A stretch of DNA of 15,903 bases from Alkanophaga liquidiphilum (GCA_029259535.1 JAPHEF010000041.1:1-15903), one strand, 5' to 3'; numbered from the stretch's first letter, positions 6,674 to 14,000 are shown. The notes: generated by a model from the sequence alone, not told the origin. Made by a program: numbers and translations.

Positions 6674-7484
6674 CGCCCTTCCCCTTAATAACAATATTCT
6701 CTATCGCCCATTTCCACCCGCTTGGACCTATGCCTTCTGCCTTTAAGAGCTTACCTTCCATCATCCGTTCAATATCCATATCGTAAGTCCCATCCCTTTT
6801 TTTTACTAAGACGGGAATGTCCACTGTCATTAACATCGGAAGGTCGTTCAAGCTATCTCCTATCCCTATTGTTTTTACATCTTTAAACTTTTTGCTATAC
6901 AACTCAGTTAAGATGTGCACAGCCCGTCCTTTATCGTTATTGCCGATTATATGGTAATATCTACCTCCTTTTGTATAATTCAACCCCGCCTCTCTTATCA
7001 ACCTTAATATCTCCCTTTCATCCCCCTCTAATATGGAAAATGCCTCGTCGTATTCCCGCAACTTCGCAAGCTTCGCTTCCTTCAGCGATAGCCCACAGTC
7101 CCTTGCCACCTCTTCTACAGTCATGTCCCCAAATCCAACAATCTCGTAACCCGTCGTCCGTCTTATCCGCTCCAACGTCTCTCTTAATACCGAATATTCG
7201 GTGCCCAATTCGATGACGTTGTAGTCGTCGAGTTGCTTTGTGTATGCGTAAGGAAAGTCGAAGTAGTATTTGGGAATGAAAATAGCGGCGCCGTTTTCCG
7301 AGATGAAGGGGTCCTTTATGCCCATTTCCCTACGATAAACTTCAATTTCAGCCCTCGTCTTGCTGCTACAAAACACAATCGGGATGTTCGAGCGAAGCAA
7401 GTAGTTCAGAGCGGGCTTTGCAGCTTCGTATGAGTAATTCTCATCGAGCAGCGTGCCGTCCAAGTCTGTGAAGACGACAATCAT
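6663..7484 (-). CDS. gpgP: Glucosyl-/mannosyl-3-phosphoglycerate phosphatase (HAD-IIB, MpgP family)
   Basis: Second enzyme of glucosylglycerate synthesis: it removes phosphate from glucosyl-3-phosphoglycerate (or the mannosyl analogue). The 273-residue sequence is a HAD-IIB phosphatase with motif I FTDLDGTLLDE (Asp7 and Asp9), motif II around FCSSKTRAE, a Lys and the cap in the middle, and motif IV GIGDSLNDLPML that binds Mg2+. The stretch KGGRYYHIIGNNDKGRA matches the mannosyl-3-phosphoglycerate phosphatase subgroup. The ATG at 7484 overlaps the stop of the synthase gene as ATGA (7481-7484), giving tight coupling. Because the synthase partner is of the GT81 glucosyl type, I favour the glucosyl substrate; enzymes of this family often accept both. 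Confidence 0.82.
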   Translation of the reverse strand: MIVVFTDLDGTLLDENYSYEAAKPALNYLLRSNIPIVFCSSKTRAEIEVYRREMGIKDPFISENGAAIFIPKYYFDFPYAYTKQLDDYNVIELGTEYSVLRETLERIRRTTGYEIVGFGDMTVEEVARDCGLSLKEAKLAKLREYDEAFSILEGDEREILRLIREAGLNYTKGGRYYHIIGNNDKGRAVHILTELYSKKFKDVKTIGIGDSLNDLPMLMTVDIPVLVKKRDGTYDMDIERMMEGKLLKAEGIGPSGWKWAIENIVIKGKGDEK

Positions 7485-8659
7485 TTGACGACAACCTCCA
7501 CCAATCTCTCTCTGAGGTCGGGCATTGCTGAAATCGCCCGTATCCAGTCGGGGAGCAAGGAAGAGGTGGGGTTCTTCAAATATTTCCTACCAGCCTCGAC
7601 TATAACCCTTGCGAGGGTTTCAGCATGCGTTTCTTCCTGATGTCTGTCGTAATTCAGGCCATTGCAAATGGCGTCTGCGTGATATTGCCTTATTTTGTCT
7701 TGGGCAACCCGCCTGTAAATCACTTGGAGGCTCACTAGGAAAGCGTCTGTGACCTCAATGCCGTCGGTCTCGGTAAGCGTCCTTAGAAGCGTGAAGAGGC
7801 AGTCGCTGGCGGTCTTTACCAACTCTTCCTCGCACAGCTCTCGGTGCTTATGCTCGTAGAAGCCGAGGTCGACCTGACACATTCGCTTGTAGGATATGTT
7901 CCGGTAGAGCTCGGCGAGCATCCCTAACTCCAAACCCCAGTCGCACGGGATCCGTAGGTTCAGGGCTAAGTCGCTGGTAATCGCGACCTCGCCTGAGAGC
8001 GCATACTTGAAAGCCCGTAAATATCTTAGGAATTCTGATTTATGTCCGAACTTCTCATGCAGCGCCTCCAGCAAAGGGAGGATAAAAAGGCGGTAAATCC
8101 GCCCATACATCCGCTTCCCTAAGACGTCCAACCTTGCATAATAGCCTTTAGCGAAAAGGAAATCAAGGTGCGGCTCCACCACGGGATAAAGGAGCTTTGT
8201 CGGGAGAATTTCGGAGTAATAGGCAATATCGGCGTCGTGAATGGCGAAGGCATAAAGTTCGAGAGATGCAACACCGATTGCAATCCATATGTCCTTCCCT
8301 TTACCGCTCAGTCTCGTGACATCCAGCCCCTCCCTCTTTAACTCCTCCAGGAGGGCATTGACTTCAGGTCCATTGCACCAGATTACTTCAAACGGCATTT
8401 CAAGCTCCTCGAAAGTTTCCAACGCAGACTCATAACCACTCTCCGCAGAAAGGGCAATTAGCACCTTCTTCAAATAATCACATTCATTCAACCCTCTAAC
8501 GATTTTCTGAATGGCAGGACTCGAAAGCTCGCTCTCCAAAACCGGAATTATTACGCCCATCGGATATTTTATGCTCAAACGCCTCAAACGCCTTCTTAAC
8601 CCTTCAAAATCCATTCCAAAATCGTGTATGGTGGTTATTACCTCCTGACCGAAGTCCAT
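7481..8659 (-). CDS. gpgS: Glucosyl-3-phosphoglycerate synthase (GT81 family)
   Basis: First enzyme of glucosylglycerate synthesis: transfers glucose from an NDP-glucose donor to 3-phosphoglycerate. About 392 residues, the usual size for archaeal forms. Visible signatures of the GpgS family: VIIPVLES early in the nucleotide-binding half, RLSGKGKDIW (about 117-125), the metal-binding D-A-D in IHDADI (about 142-145), ALSGEVAI, the IPCDWGLELGML acceptor-side motif, and VDLGFYEHKHREL (about 264-275) with the His that completes the metal site. A mannosyl-3-phosphoglycerate synthase of the Pyrococcus GT55 type looks different, so I prefer the glucosyl enzyme, though some members are bifunctional. 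The open frame starts with TTG at 8662; I choose the ATG at 8659, because a TATA-like TTTTAAAG is 26 bases before it and there is no ribosome site: a leaderless transcript. It heads the operon. Confidence 0.82.
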   Translation of the reverse strand: MDFGQEVITTIHDFGMDFEGLRRRLRRLSIKYPMGVIIPVLESELSSPAIQKIVRGLNECDYLKKVLIALSAESGYESALETFEELEMPFEVIWCNGPEVNALLEELKREGLDVTRLSGKGKDIWIAIGVASLELYAFAIHDADIAYYSEILPTKLLYPVVEPHLDFLFAKGYYARLDVLGKRMYGRIYRLFILPLLEALHEKFGHKSEFLRYLRAFKYALSGEVAITSDLALNLRIPCDWGLELGMLAELYRNISYKRMCQVDLGFYEHKHRELCEEELVKTASDCLFTLLRTLTETDGIEVTDAFLVSLQVIYRRVAQDKIRQYHADAICNGLNYDRHQEETHAETLARVIVEAGRKYLKNPTSSLLPDWIRAISAMPDLRERLVEVVVK

Positions 8660-8682
8660 CAATAGTTATATAGTGCTACGTT

Positions 8683-8690
8683 CTTTAAAA
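8683..8690 (-). promoter_or_regulatory. TATA-like box of the gpgS operon
   Basis: Minus-strand TTTTAAAG preceded by the purine-rich AAAGG (BRE-like). Its centre lies about 26 bases before the gpgS ATG, so transcription should start at the A of that ATG. A second AT-rich box, ACTATATAAC at 8664-8673, is too close to the ATG to serve it unless translation starts at the ATG at 8614. Confidence 0.5.
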
Positions 8691-8708
8691 CCTTTAGCAT
8701 TTTCGAGG

Positions 8709-8755
8709 GAGAGACTGCTGAGCAGCATGAATTTTTGCGATGCGGATTTAACTTA
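8709..8755 (+). repeat. Intergenic motif, copy 1 (shared with 11075-11120), upstream of nadC
   Basis: GAGAGACTGCTGAGCAG, a 16-base variable middle, then GCGGATTTAACTTA. The same two blocks, with small differences and a 14-base middle, occur at 11075-11120. The second block contains a TATA-like TTTAACTTA placed about 40 bases before the nadC start, so the unit may be a promoter with an upstream control element. Confidence 0.4.
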
Positions 8756-8791
8756 CCTTACCTTACCCTTTAAGGAGGAAGGGGGGAAGGG

Positions 8792-9637
8792 ATGTTGCTG
8801 AGCGAGTTGGAGTGGTTTTTGCGGGAAGACTTGGAAGGCGTGGAGGTGTATCCGTTCATGCCGCCAGAGGTCGCAGAGCGGGAGTGCATCGCCGAGGTTG
8901 TATTGGGAAGCGAGCGGTGCGTGCTTGCAGGACTTGCGGAAGCGATGCAAGTATTTGAGTATTTCGGTGTGCGGGCGGCGTCGCAGTTTAAGGACGGCGC
9001 CGTTGTGGGAAAAGGACAAGTAATTCTCAGGGTCGAAGGGACGGGCGTTGGGGTTCTGAGTGCGGAGCGACTGGCATTGAACTTCCTTGGGAAAATGAGC
9101 GGGATTGCGACGCTGACTGCGGAGTTCGTGCGTGCTGCGAGGCAAATGAACGAGCGGGTGCGGATTGCGGGCACGAGGAAAACGACGCCGGGCTTTCGGA
9201 AATACGAGAAGAAGGCAGTTCTGCTCGGCGGCGGCGACCCGCATCGCTTGGGGCTTTACGACGCGATCATAATAAAAGACAACCACCTAAAGCTGATGAG
9301 CTTAGAAGACGCAGTTAGGGAGGCGAGGCGGCGCTGTAGCTTCACGAGAAAAATAGAGGTGGAGGTGGAGAGCGTTGAGGATGCGGTGCGGGCGGCAGAG
9401 CTCGGCGTTGACATAATAATGCTTGACAACATGACTGCGAGCGAGGTGCGGCGAGTGGTCGAGGAGTTACAGCATTTGCGGTTGCGGGAAAAAGTTATCT
9501 TGGAGGTCTCGGGCGAGATAACTCTGGAGAACGTCGTCGATTTCGCAGCAGCGGGCGTCGACGTCATCTCAATTGGCATGCTCACACACTCCGCAAAAGC
9601 GATTAACTTCTCGCTCGAAATCGTGAAAGTTCTTTAG
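8792..9637 (+). CDS. nadC: Nicotinate-nucleotide pyrophosphorylase (quinolinate phosphoribosyltransferase)
   Basis: Catalyses quinolinate plus PRPP to nicotinate mononucleotide, pyrophosphate and CO2, in de novo NAD synthesis in the cytoplasm. The 281-residue sequence covers the whole family: N-terminal sandwich domain (1-110), GTRKTTPGFRKYEKKAVLLG (127-146) binding quinolinate, HRLGLYDAIIIKDNH (151-165), EVEVES in the barrel, MLDNM and a late SIGMLTHSAKAIN phosphate-binding end. The early Gly-Asp-x-Thr motif found in many NadC proteins is not obvious, being replaced by YPFMPPE, a small oddity. The ATG at 8792 follows a very purine-rich stretch with AGGAGG at 8773-8778. nadA and nadB are not adjacent. 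It faces gpgS divergently and purA convergently. Confidence 0.93.
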   Translation: MLLSELEWFLREDLEGVEVYPFMPPEVAERECIAEVVLGSERCVLAGLAEAMQVFEYFGVRAASQFKDGAVVGKGQVILRVEGTGVGVLSAERLALNFLGKMSGIATLTAEFVRAARQMNERVRIAGTRKTTPGFRKYEKKAVLLGGGDPHRLGLYDAIIIKDNHLKLMSLEDAVREARRRCSFTRKIEVEVESVEDAVRAAELGVDIIMLDNMTASEVRRVVEELQHLRLREKVILEVSGEITLENVVDFAAAGVDVISIGMLTHSAKAINFSLEIVKVL

Positions 9638-9737
9638 CATCGTCGATTTAAGTTCGCTCACTCTTTATTGCGTGCCCATTGGTACATGCATGCCGCTGGT
9701 CTGAGGATTGCTTGTTGGTTAAAAAGTTTGCTACTGC

Positions 9738-10748
9738 TCACCGCCGGCGGCGCAGGTCGATGATTTCGTTCAGCCCAGGACCGGTGGAAATAAGAGTCAC
9801 AGGGACGCCAACATCCCTCTCAACCCTCGCCACGAACTCTTTCGCCTTTTCAGAGAGCTTTTCGAACTCAGTGACGCCTCGGCAGACGGGGTCAATCCTG
9901 TCAATACCTGTGATTGCGATTTGCGTCGCGCCATTGAGTGTCGCCGCATATCTTGCCATCTCTGCGTCCCAACGCCCGATGCGGCGTTTCCTGCCTGTAA
10001 CCGTCCCGAACTCTTCGATGCCCAGCGTCTTTGCTTCAGCATCGCTCATTTCCGTTTTAAATGGACCGGCGCCAACCCTCGTCGGAAATGCCTTGAAGAC
10101 GACGACGACTTCATCAACTTTGGTAGGACCCAAACCGACGTCAGCGGCGATTTGCGATGCTGTTGTGTCTTTTGATGTGACATACGGGTAAGTGCCATAG
10201 AACAGGGAGATCCCGAAACCTTGCGTGCCTTCAATCAGCACCCGCTTCCCCTCGTCCAAAGCTGCGTTCAGCTCCGCAGGCACATCGCAGAGGAACGGCT
10301 TCAGCACCTCCACGTCCTTTGCCTGCTTTAGTTTTCGTAAGGCTCGTTCAGCATTTGCGGGACCACAGCCCGTGCCTGTCGTTCCGATTTTATCCTTCAA
10401 GCGGGCGTCGCTTCTGTCGGCTTCGATGTGCCGTTCTTCGATGATGCCGCAGCGGAAGTCCACGCCCACACGCTTCTCGACGCCAAGCATCTCAACCTCA
10501 CGCAAGAAGACGTTGGGATTCACCAGCACACCAGCCCCTATTAAAAGGCGAGCCGCTTCGTGGATGAAGCCGCTTGGCACCATCCTCAGCCCGAACTTTT
10601 TGCCACGGAACTTGACGCTATGCCCGGCGTTCGGACCGACGCCGCCACGAGCCACGATTGCAGGGCGGTCAGCGAGCGCCAAGTATGCGAGTATCTTGCC
10701 CTTGCCCTCGTCTCCAAAAAATCCTCCCACCACGATTGTCGAAGGCAT
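9738..10748 (-). CDS. purA: Adenylosuccinate synthetase, short archaeal form
   Basis: Converts IMP and aspartate to adenylosuccinate using GTP, the first step from IMP to AMP. Visible: the N-terminal P-loop-like VVGGFFGDEGKGK (6-18, catalytic Asp and Gly-rich loop), RGGVGPNAGHSV (IMP and Mg2+ binding, His), GTTGTGCGPANAERALR, EGTQGFGISLFYGTYPYVTS (IMP binding) and the aspartate/GTP region near the end (TGRKRRIGRWDAEMARYA). At 336 residues it is about 90 residues shorter than bacterial PurA, as is normal for archaea. The ATG at 10748 has a GAAGGGA ribosome site and lies 25 bases after the L18e-like gene, so the two are probably one transcript. It ends 100 bases from the convergent nadC; that gap shows nothing notable. 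Confidence 0.95.
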   Translation of the reverse strand: MPSTIVVGGFFGDEGKGKILAYLALADRPAIVARGGVGPNAGHSVKFRGKKFGLRMVPSGFIHEAARLLIGAGVLVNPNVFLREVEMLGVEKRVGVDFRCGIIEERHIEADRSDARLKDKIGTTGTGCGPANAERALRKLKQAKDVEVLKPFLCDVPAELNAALDEGKRVLIEGTQGFGISLFYGTYPYVTSKDTTASQIAADVGLGPTKVDEVVVVFKAFPTRVGAGPFKTEMSDAEAKTLGIEEFGTVTGRKRRIGRWDAEMARYAATLNGATQIAITGIDRIDPVCRGVTEFEKLSEKAKEFVARVERDVGVPVTLISTGPGLNEIIDLRRRR

Positions 10749-10773
10749 GCGTTTATCCCTTCTTTTGCCTCGG

Positions 10774-11007
10774 TTAACTTCTTAAGATTTTATTATTCTT
10801 TGCTAATTCTTCTCCAGCGCCGAGAACCTTAAGCACTAAAACCGTGTCGCCATCCTCCGCATAGCTCTTCCTCGGTCGCTCTAAGCGCTCCGCAATATCC
10901 CGCCATATCCGTGCGTCGTTCTCTCTGGGCGCTTTCCGCAGCGCTTCCAAAAGCCTCAATATTCTCAGGTCTGCCTTCCTTGCCTTCGCCCGCTCTCTCG
11001 CTCGCAT
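10774..11007 (-). CDS. Shortened ribosomal protein L18e-like protein (two internal deletions)
   Basis: The 77-residue product aligns with archaeal ribosomal protein L18e, which normally has about 120 residues. RLLEALRKAPRENDARIWRD and IAERLERPRKSYAE match the N-terminal half. The text then jumps directly to DGDTVLVLKVLGAGE, missing about 11 residues (family: VNLSRINRYAK), and next to ELAKNN, missing about 30 residues of the core (the AAFSFS stretch). The frame is kept throughout, and the gene has good signals: ATG at 11007, GGGAGAAAG ribosome site, and a TATA-like TTTTAAAAGT near 11031. It lies immediately before purA. Either a compact paralogue, a decaying duplicate, or a leader ORF; a full L18e must exist elsewhere, usually beside L13 and S9. 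Confidence 0.65.
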   Translation of the reverse strand: MRARERAKARKADLRILRLLEALRKAPRENDARIWRDIAERLERPRKSYAEDGDTVLVLKVLGAGEELAKNNKILRS

Positions 11008-11030
11008 TCCACTGACTTTCTCCCTTTCCC

Positions 11031-11041
11031 CACTTTTAAAA
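11031..11041 (-). promoter_or_regulatory. TATA-like box of the L18e-like/purA transcript
   Basis: The minus strand reads AGTTTTAAAAGT. The centre is about 26 to 29 bases before the ATG at 11007, giving a very short leader that still holds a GGGAGAAAG ribosome site. Support is moderate. Confidence 0.4.
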
Positions 11042-11074
11042 CTTTGGCTCGGAAGCGAATGTTCTTGTGAAAGC

Positions 11075-11120
11075 GAGAGATTGCCCAGCAGAGACCCCCG
11101 GCTCTGCGGATTTAATTTAA
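11075..11120 (+). repeat. Intergenic motif, copy 2 (shared with 8709-8755)
   Basis: GAGAGATTGCCCAGCAG followed after 14 bases by GCGGATTTAATTTA, nearly the same as the two blocks upstream of nadC. The middle here forms a hairpin of its own: GCAGAG and CTCTGC at 11088-11093 and 11102-11107. It lies in the divergent gap between the L18e-like gene and the rightward sequence after it. Confidence 0.4.
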
Positions 11121-11189
11121 ACTTTTCGTAAAAGAAGAAAAGCGAGGATTTTTTAAAGGAAGCGCCCCTCTAGAGACAGGAGTCAAGAG

Positions 11190-11240
11190 ATGGCGACTAT
11201 CAAAGATGCTGTTAATCTATCTGAAAAGATGAAACGATAA
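11190..11240 (+). other. 16-codon ORF with promoter and ribosome-site signals, in a decayed-looking stretch
   Basis: The gap 11008-11422 has no long gene. Within it, TTTTTTAAAG (11149-11158) is a good TATA box, CAGGAGT (11177-11183) a good ribosome site, and the ATG at 11190 begins MATIKDAVNLSEKMKR, stopped by tandem TAA codons at 11238-11243. Past the stops, other frames stay open and protein-like (REYHVFQAIPTSLLL; ILTTHNGLPLLDKIKLREKK), ending near 11342. I read this either as the start of a gene lost by frameshift or as a very short peptide. I do not recognise the protein. The rest of the gap holds the motif at 11075-11120. Confidence 0.3.
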
Positions 11241-11422
11241 TAAGGGAATATCATGTGTTTCAAGCTATCCCCACATCCTTACTACTCATAATGGTCTCCC
11301 ACTTCTTGATAAGATAAAATTGAGAGAGAAGAAGAGGAACTGATGCAACAGCCTCCTTAAAGAGGTTAAACTTTTTCGCCTCACTAAGTTTTAATCCCCA
11401 CTTAGTCGTCAGATGTAAGCGG

Positions 11423-12034
11423 GTGAGGCTGGGGTTGGGGGGATGTGCGGTGGGAGGCGCTCGTGAGGAACGTTTGATGCGTTTGATGGAGGCGCTTCGG
11501 AGCGTGCTGCGGGAGTCCGACGAGGTGCTCGCAGGACTTGCGAGGGTGCTTTACACGTCTTTGGGGAGGGCGGTGACTCGGAGGGAGGTCGTGGGGCTTG
11601 TTGGTAGGGATGCCGAGGAGCTTTTGCTGGTGGCGAACGAGTACAGGCTGTTGCTGTCAGAAGGTCATGATATGATGTGGGTGCGGCGCTGCGTGCCGGG
11701 GGGCGAGGAGGAGCGGTACGTCATGCCGCTGGTCGTGGAGGAGGCTGTGAGGCTCGCCTGCGAGACGGGGCGGTGGCGTGCGGAGGAGGCGATACGGCGC
11801 TGCTTCGAGCGATTGGGGGAGCAGCTTTCGGACAGGCTGCCTTCGGTGTTCAAGCGTTTAAAGGAGGTGGCAGAGGAGGACAGGAAGGTTAGTGCCTTCG
11901 AAATAAGGGAGGTGGCTGAAAGCTTTGGTTTCGAGCCCGGCACGCTAATTGCCGAGCTGAAGGCATCGGGCTTGATAACGCCACGCCCTCCGACTATTGC
12001 GAAACTCCTTTACGAACTGCATCCCCTTTTCTGA
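11423..12034 (+). CDS. Unknown archaeal protein, helical, possible winged-helix ends
   Basis: I do not recognise a named family. The predicted protein of up to 203 residues is almost wholly helical, rich in Arg and Glu, with no signal peptide or membrane helix. Residues about 45-80 (LGRAVTRREVVGLVGRDAEELLLVANEYRLL) and the last 45 residues (KVSAFEIREVAESFGFEPGT, LIAELKASGLITPRPP) look like winged-helix or helix-turn-helix units; the ending GLITPRPPTIAKLLY recalls the C-terminal wings of archaeal replication and transcription proteins. The GTG start at 11423 follows a TATA-like TTTTAAT near 11388; an ATG at 11477 (MRLMEALRSVL) is a realistic alternative because the first 18 residues are Gly-rich and low in structure. 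It ends five bases from the convergent acdA. A DNA- or RNA-binding role is inference. Confidence 0.65.
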   Translation: MRLGLGGCAVGGAREERLMRLMEALRSVLRESDEVLAGLARVLYTSLGRAVTRREVVGLVGRDAEELLLVANEYRLLLSEGHDMMWVRRCVPGGEEERYVMPLVVEEAVRLACETGRWRAEEAIRRCFERLGEQLSDRLPSVFKRLKEVAEEDRKVSAFEIREVAESFGFEPGTLIAELKASGLITPRPPTIAKLLYELHPLF

Positions 12035-12039
12035 GGCTG

Positions 12040-13410
12040 CTATGCGGTCGCTTGTCGAACCACAGTATATTTTCGGAGCGCCGCAAGCGCCCGCACTGCC
12101 CGCTCTGGCGACGGATACGTTGGGATGCCGGCGCTCTCCAACGATTTTATCTGCTTTTCAACGTCTTTTATCACGTGTATGCCGTTGACGCCACAGAACA
12201 CCACCGGCTTCCTTAGTTCTCGTTCCGCCACGCCTTTCAGCGCCTCAACGACCCTTTCAAGCCCCGCAGCCCAAAAGACGACCACGATTACGATGCCGTC
12301 TATATTGCTATCGGCAAGCAGAGCGTCTAAAACTTTAGAATAAACGTCAGAGTCGCCGCCCGCCTGCCCGAGGTCTAAGGGATTGCCTTTCAGGTAAGGG
12401 CATCTTTTTATAACCCTTAGGGTCGTCACAGAAAATTTTCCAAGGCTGAGCCCGTATTTGCCGAGGGCGTCGGCGGCGACGACACCGAGCCCGCCAGAGG
12501 TGCTCATGACCGCAATGTTCCCCCCTCGCATCAAAGGTTGCGTCGCAAAGCACTTCGCATAATCGAAAAGCTCCTCAAGAGTCTCGGCACGGAGCGCTCC
12601 CGCCTGTTTGAAGGCGGCATCCACGACGCTATCGTCAGCAATCATGGCGCCAGTATGCGACTTTGCGGCATTCATCCCCGTCGTGAATCTCCCGGCTTTG
12701 AGCACGAGCACGGGCTTCTTCCGCACGGCGATTTTCACGGCATTGAGCAATCGCCTGCCATTCTTCACTCCTTCCATGTAAATCATCACGACCTTCGTCT
12801 CAACGTCTTCAGCAAGATATTCGAGGAGGTCAGCTTCGTCCACGTCGCACTTATTGCCCAGCCCCACGAACTTACTCAACCCTAAATTCTCGCAAACCCA
12901 GTCTAACAACAAGAGACCGACGCCACCACTCTGCGCAATTATCGCTACGTGCCCTTTTCGCGCATGATACTTGACGAAGATACTTACGAGGTTGTTAGCG
13001 GTGTTAATGCTCCCGAGGCAATTTGGACCTACGACCCGCATGCTGTTTTCCTTAGCGATTTTGATGACTTCTTCCTCAAGCCTCTTGCCAGCTTCACCAG
13101 CCTCCGAGAAACCTGCAGATTCGATTATCACGTATTCAACACCTCGTTCTGCGCAGTCTCGCATCACATTGGGCACGTCGCTCGCCGGAATCAATAGGAC
13201 AGCGAGGTCAACAGGCTCGGAGGTGGGAATTTCGGAGACGCTGCCATAAGCATGCACGCCGAGCACTTCAGCATCTTTCGGGTTTACAGGATAGATTTTG
13301 CCTGCAAAGCCGGCATCCTGCATGTTTTTCATGACCACGTATCCTAAGTTTGCGGCGTTGTTTGAGGCGCCTACGACCGCCACGCCTCTTGGCACGAAAA
13401 ACCGCAACAT
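12040..13410 (-). CDS. acdA: ADP-forming acetyl-CoA synthetase, alpha subunit
   Basis: Alpha subunit of acyl-CoA synthetase (ADP-forming), which converts acetyl-CoA, ADP and phosphate to acetate, CoA and ATP, or runs in reverse. In archaea it makes ATP from acyl-CoA. 456 residues, typical of the separate alpha subunit. Domain 1 is a CoA-binding Rossmann fold (GVAVVGASNNAANLGYVV); domains 2 and 3 are succinyl-CoA synthetase-like, with VGPNCLGSIN and AIIAQSGGVG, and the phosphorylated His in AAKSHTGAMIADD (about residue 252), equivalent to the known phosphohistidine of the Pyrococcus enzyme. I use the ATG at 13410, whose A is shared with the GNAT stop (TGATG), preceded by AAAGGT; an upstream in-frame ATG at 13437 lies inside the GNAT gene. 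The ATP-grasp beta subunit is not in this window. Confidence 0.9.
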   Translation of the reverse strand: MLRFFVPRGVAVVGASNNAANLGYVVMKNMQDAGFAGKIYPVNPKDAEVLGVHAYGSVSEIPTSEPVDLAVLLIPASDVPNVMRDCAERGVEYVIIESAGFSEAGEAGKRLEEEVIKIAKENSMRVVGPNCLGSINTANNLVSIFVKYHARKGHVAIIAQSGGVGLLLLDWVCENLGLSKFVGLGNKCDVDEADLLEYLAEDVETKVVMIYMEGVKNGRRLLNAVKIAVRKKPVLVLKAGRFTTGMNAAKSHTGAMIADDSVVDAAFKQAGALRAETLEELFDYAKCFATQPLMRGGNIAVMSTSGGLGVVAADALGKYGLSLGKFSVTTLRVIKRCPYLKGNPLDLGQAGGDSDVYSKVLDALLADSNIDGIVIVVVFWAAGLERVVEALKGVAERELRKPVVFCGVNGIHVIKDVEKQIKSLESAGIPTYPSPERAVRALAALRKYTVVRQATA

Positions 13411-13919
13411 CAAATAACCTTTGTCATCTTCAACCAAATACCACTTTGGAACTCGGCTTTGAAGCCGAGCGTCTCGTAGAACTTTTGTGCGGGGTTCGTG
13501 ATGCCGACCCAGAGTTCTACCCGCTCGAGTCCTAACTCCCTGAAACGGTGGATGGCGACGTTCATGAGCGTCTTGCCGATTCCAAGATTTCGGCGTGTGG
13601 GGCTGACGACGAGCTCGTGGATGGCGCCGACCCTACCGCTCTCTGAAAGCCAGAAGGCGTCGGAGGCGACAAAACCCACTATCCTATGGTCGTCCTCGGC
13701 GCCGCTACCGCCGCTGTCGTCGCCTTCATCGGCGTTAGCGCCGCTTCTGTTTTCGACGGCGACGAAAAAGCCCGCCCTGTCTCGTCGATACAACCACTTT
13801 ATGTATCTAACGGCGTTTTTCCGTCGTGTATAAAAATAATTTCCAAGGTCTTTGTAGCCATTGAGGTAAAGGTCAACGACACGTTTTAGCTCTTGCACTC
13901 TTGCCTGCCTGATACGCAT
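13410..13919 (-). CDS. GNAT-family N-acetyltransferase (RimI-like)
   Basis: A 169-residue acetyl-CoA-dependent N-acetyltransferase. The acetyl-CoA pyrophosphate-binding loop is RRNLGIGKTLMN (R-x-x-G-x-G-x-x-L) in the C-terminal half, preceded by the strand AIHELVVSP and followed by LGLERVELWVGITNPAQKFYETLGFKAEF, the standard motif A and B layout. Near the middle there is an unusual acidic, Gly/Ser-rich insertion (ANADEGDDSGGSGAEDDH) that interrupts the strand before FVASDAFW. The target is not deducible. Its stop overlaps the acdA start by one base, so the two are co-translated; one inference is acetylation control of the synthetase, as known for acyl-CoA synthetases in other organisms, but no direct evidence. 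ATG at 13919, with GAGGTG 10 bases before it. Confidence 0.85.
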   Translation of the reverse strand: MRIRQARVQELKRVVDLYLNGYKDLGNYFYTRRKNAVRYIKWLYRRDRAGFFVAVENRSGANADEGDDSGGSGAEDDHRIVGFVASDAFWLSESGRVGAIHELVVSPTRRNLGIGKTLMNVAIHRFRELGLERVELWVGITNPAQKFYETLGFKAEFQSGIWLKMTKVI

Positions 13920-14000
13920 GCGACATGCACACCTCGGCTAAATTAATTTTCTTTTCATGTTTATAACTTTTTTGCGGGGGCAGGGGCTTTGAGTGAAGGG

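Noticed and set aside
8751..8766. CTTAC direct repeats as a CRISPR or satellite array
   Set aside because: Only three 5-base units in pyrimidine-rich leader sequence; no spacers. No CRISPR-like array exists anywhere in the window.
8753..9286. 177-residue minus-strand frame across the nadC region
   Set aside because: Antisense shadow of nadC: composition is odd (many Arg, Pro, His) and the plus strand codes for a complete enzyme.
10225..10785. 186-residue plus-strand frame rich in Ser and Pro
   Set aside because: Antisense to purA, which has all catalytic motifs on the minus strand.
13690..13760. GC-rich short repeats (GCCGC-type) as a regulatory repeat
   Set aside because: They encode the acidic Gly/Ser insertion of the GNAT protein and are explained by its composition.
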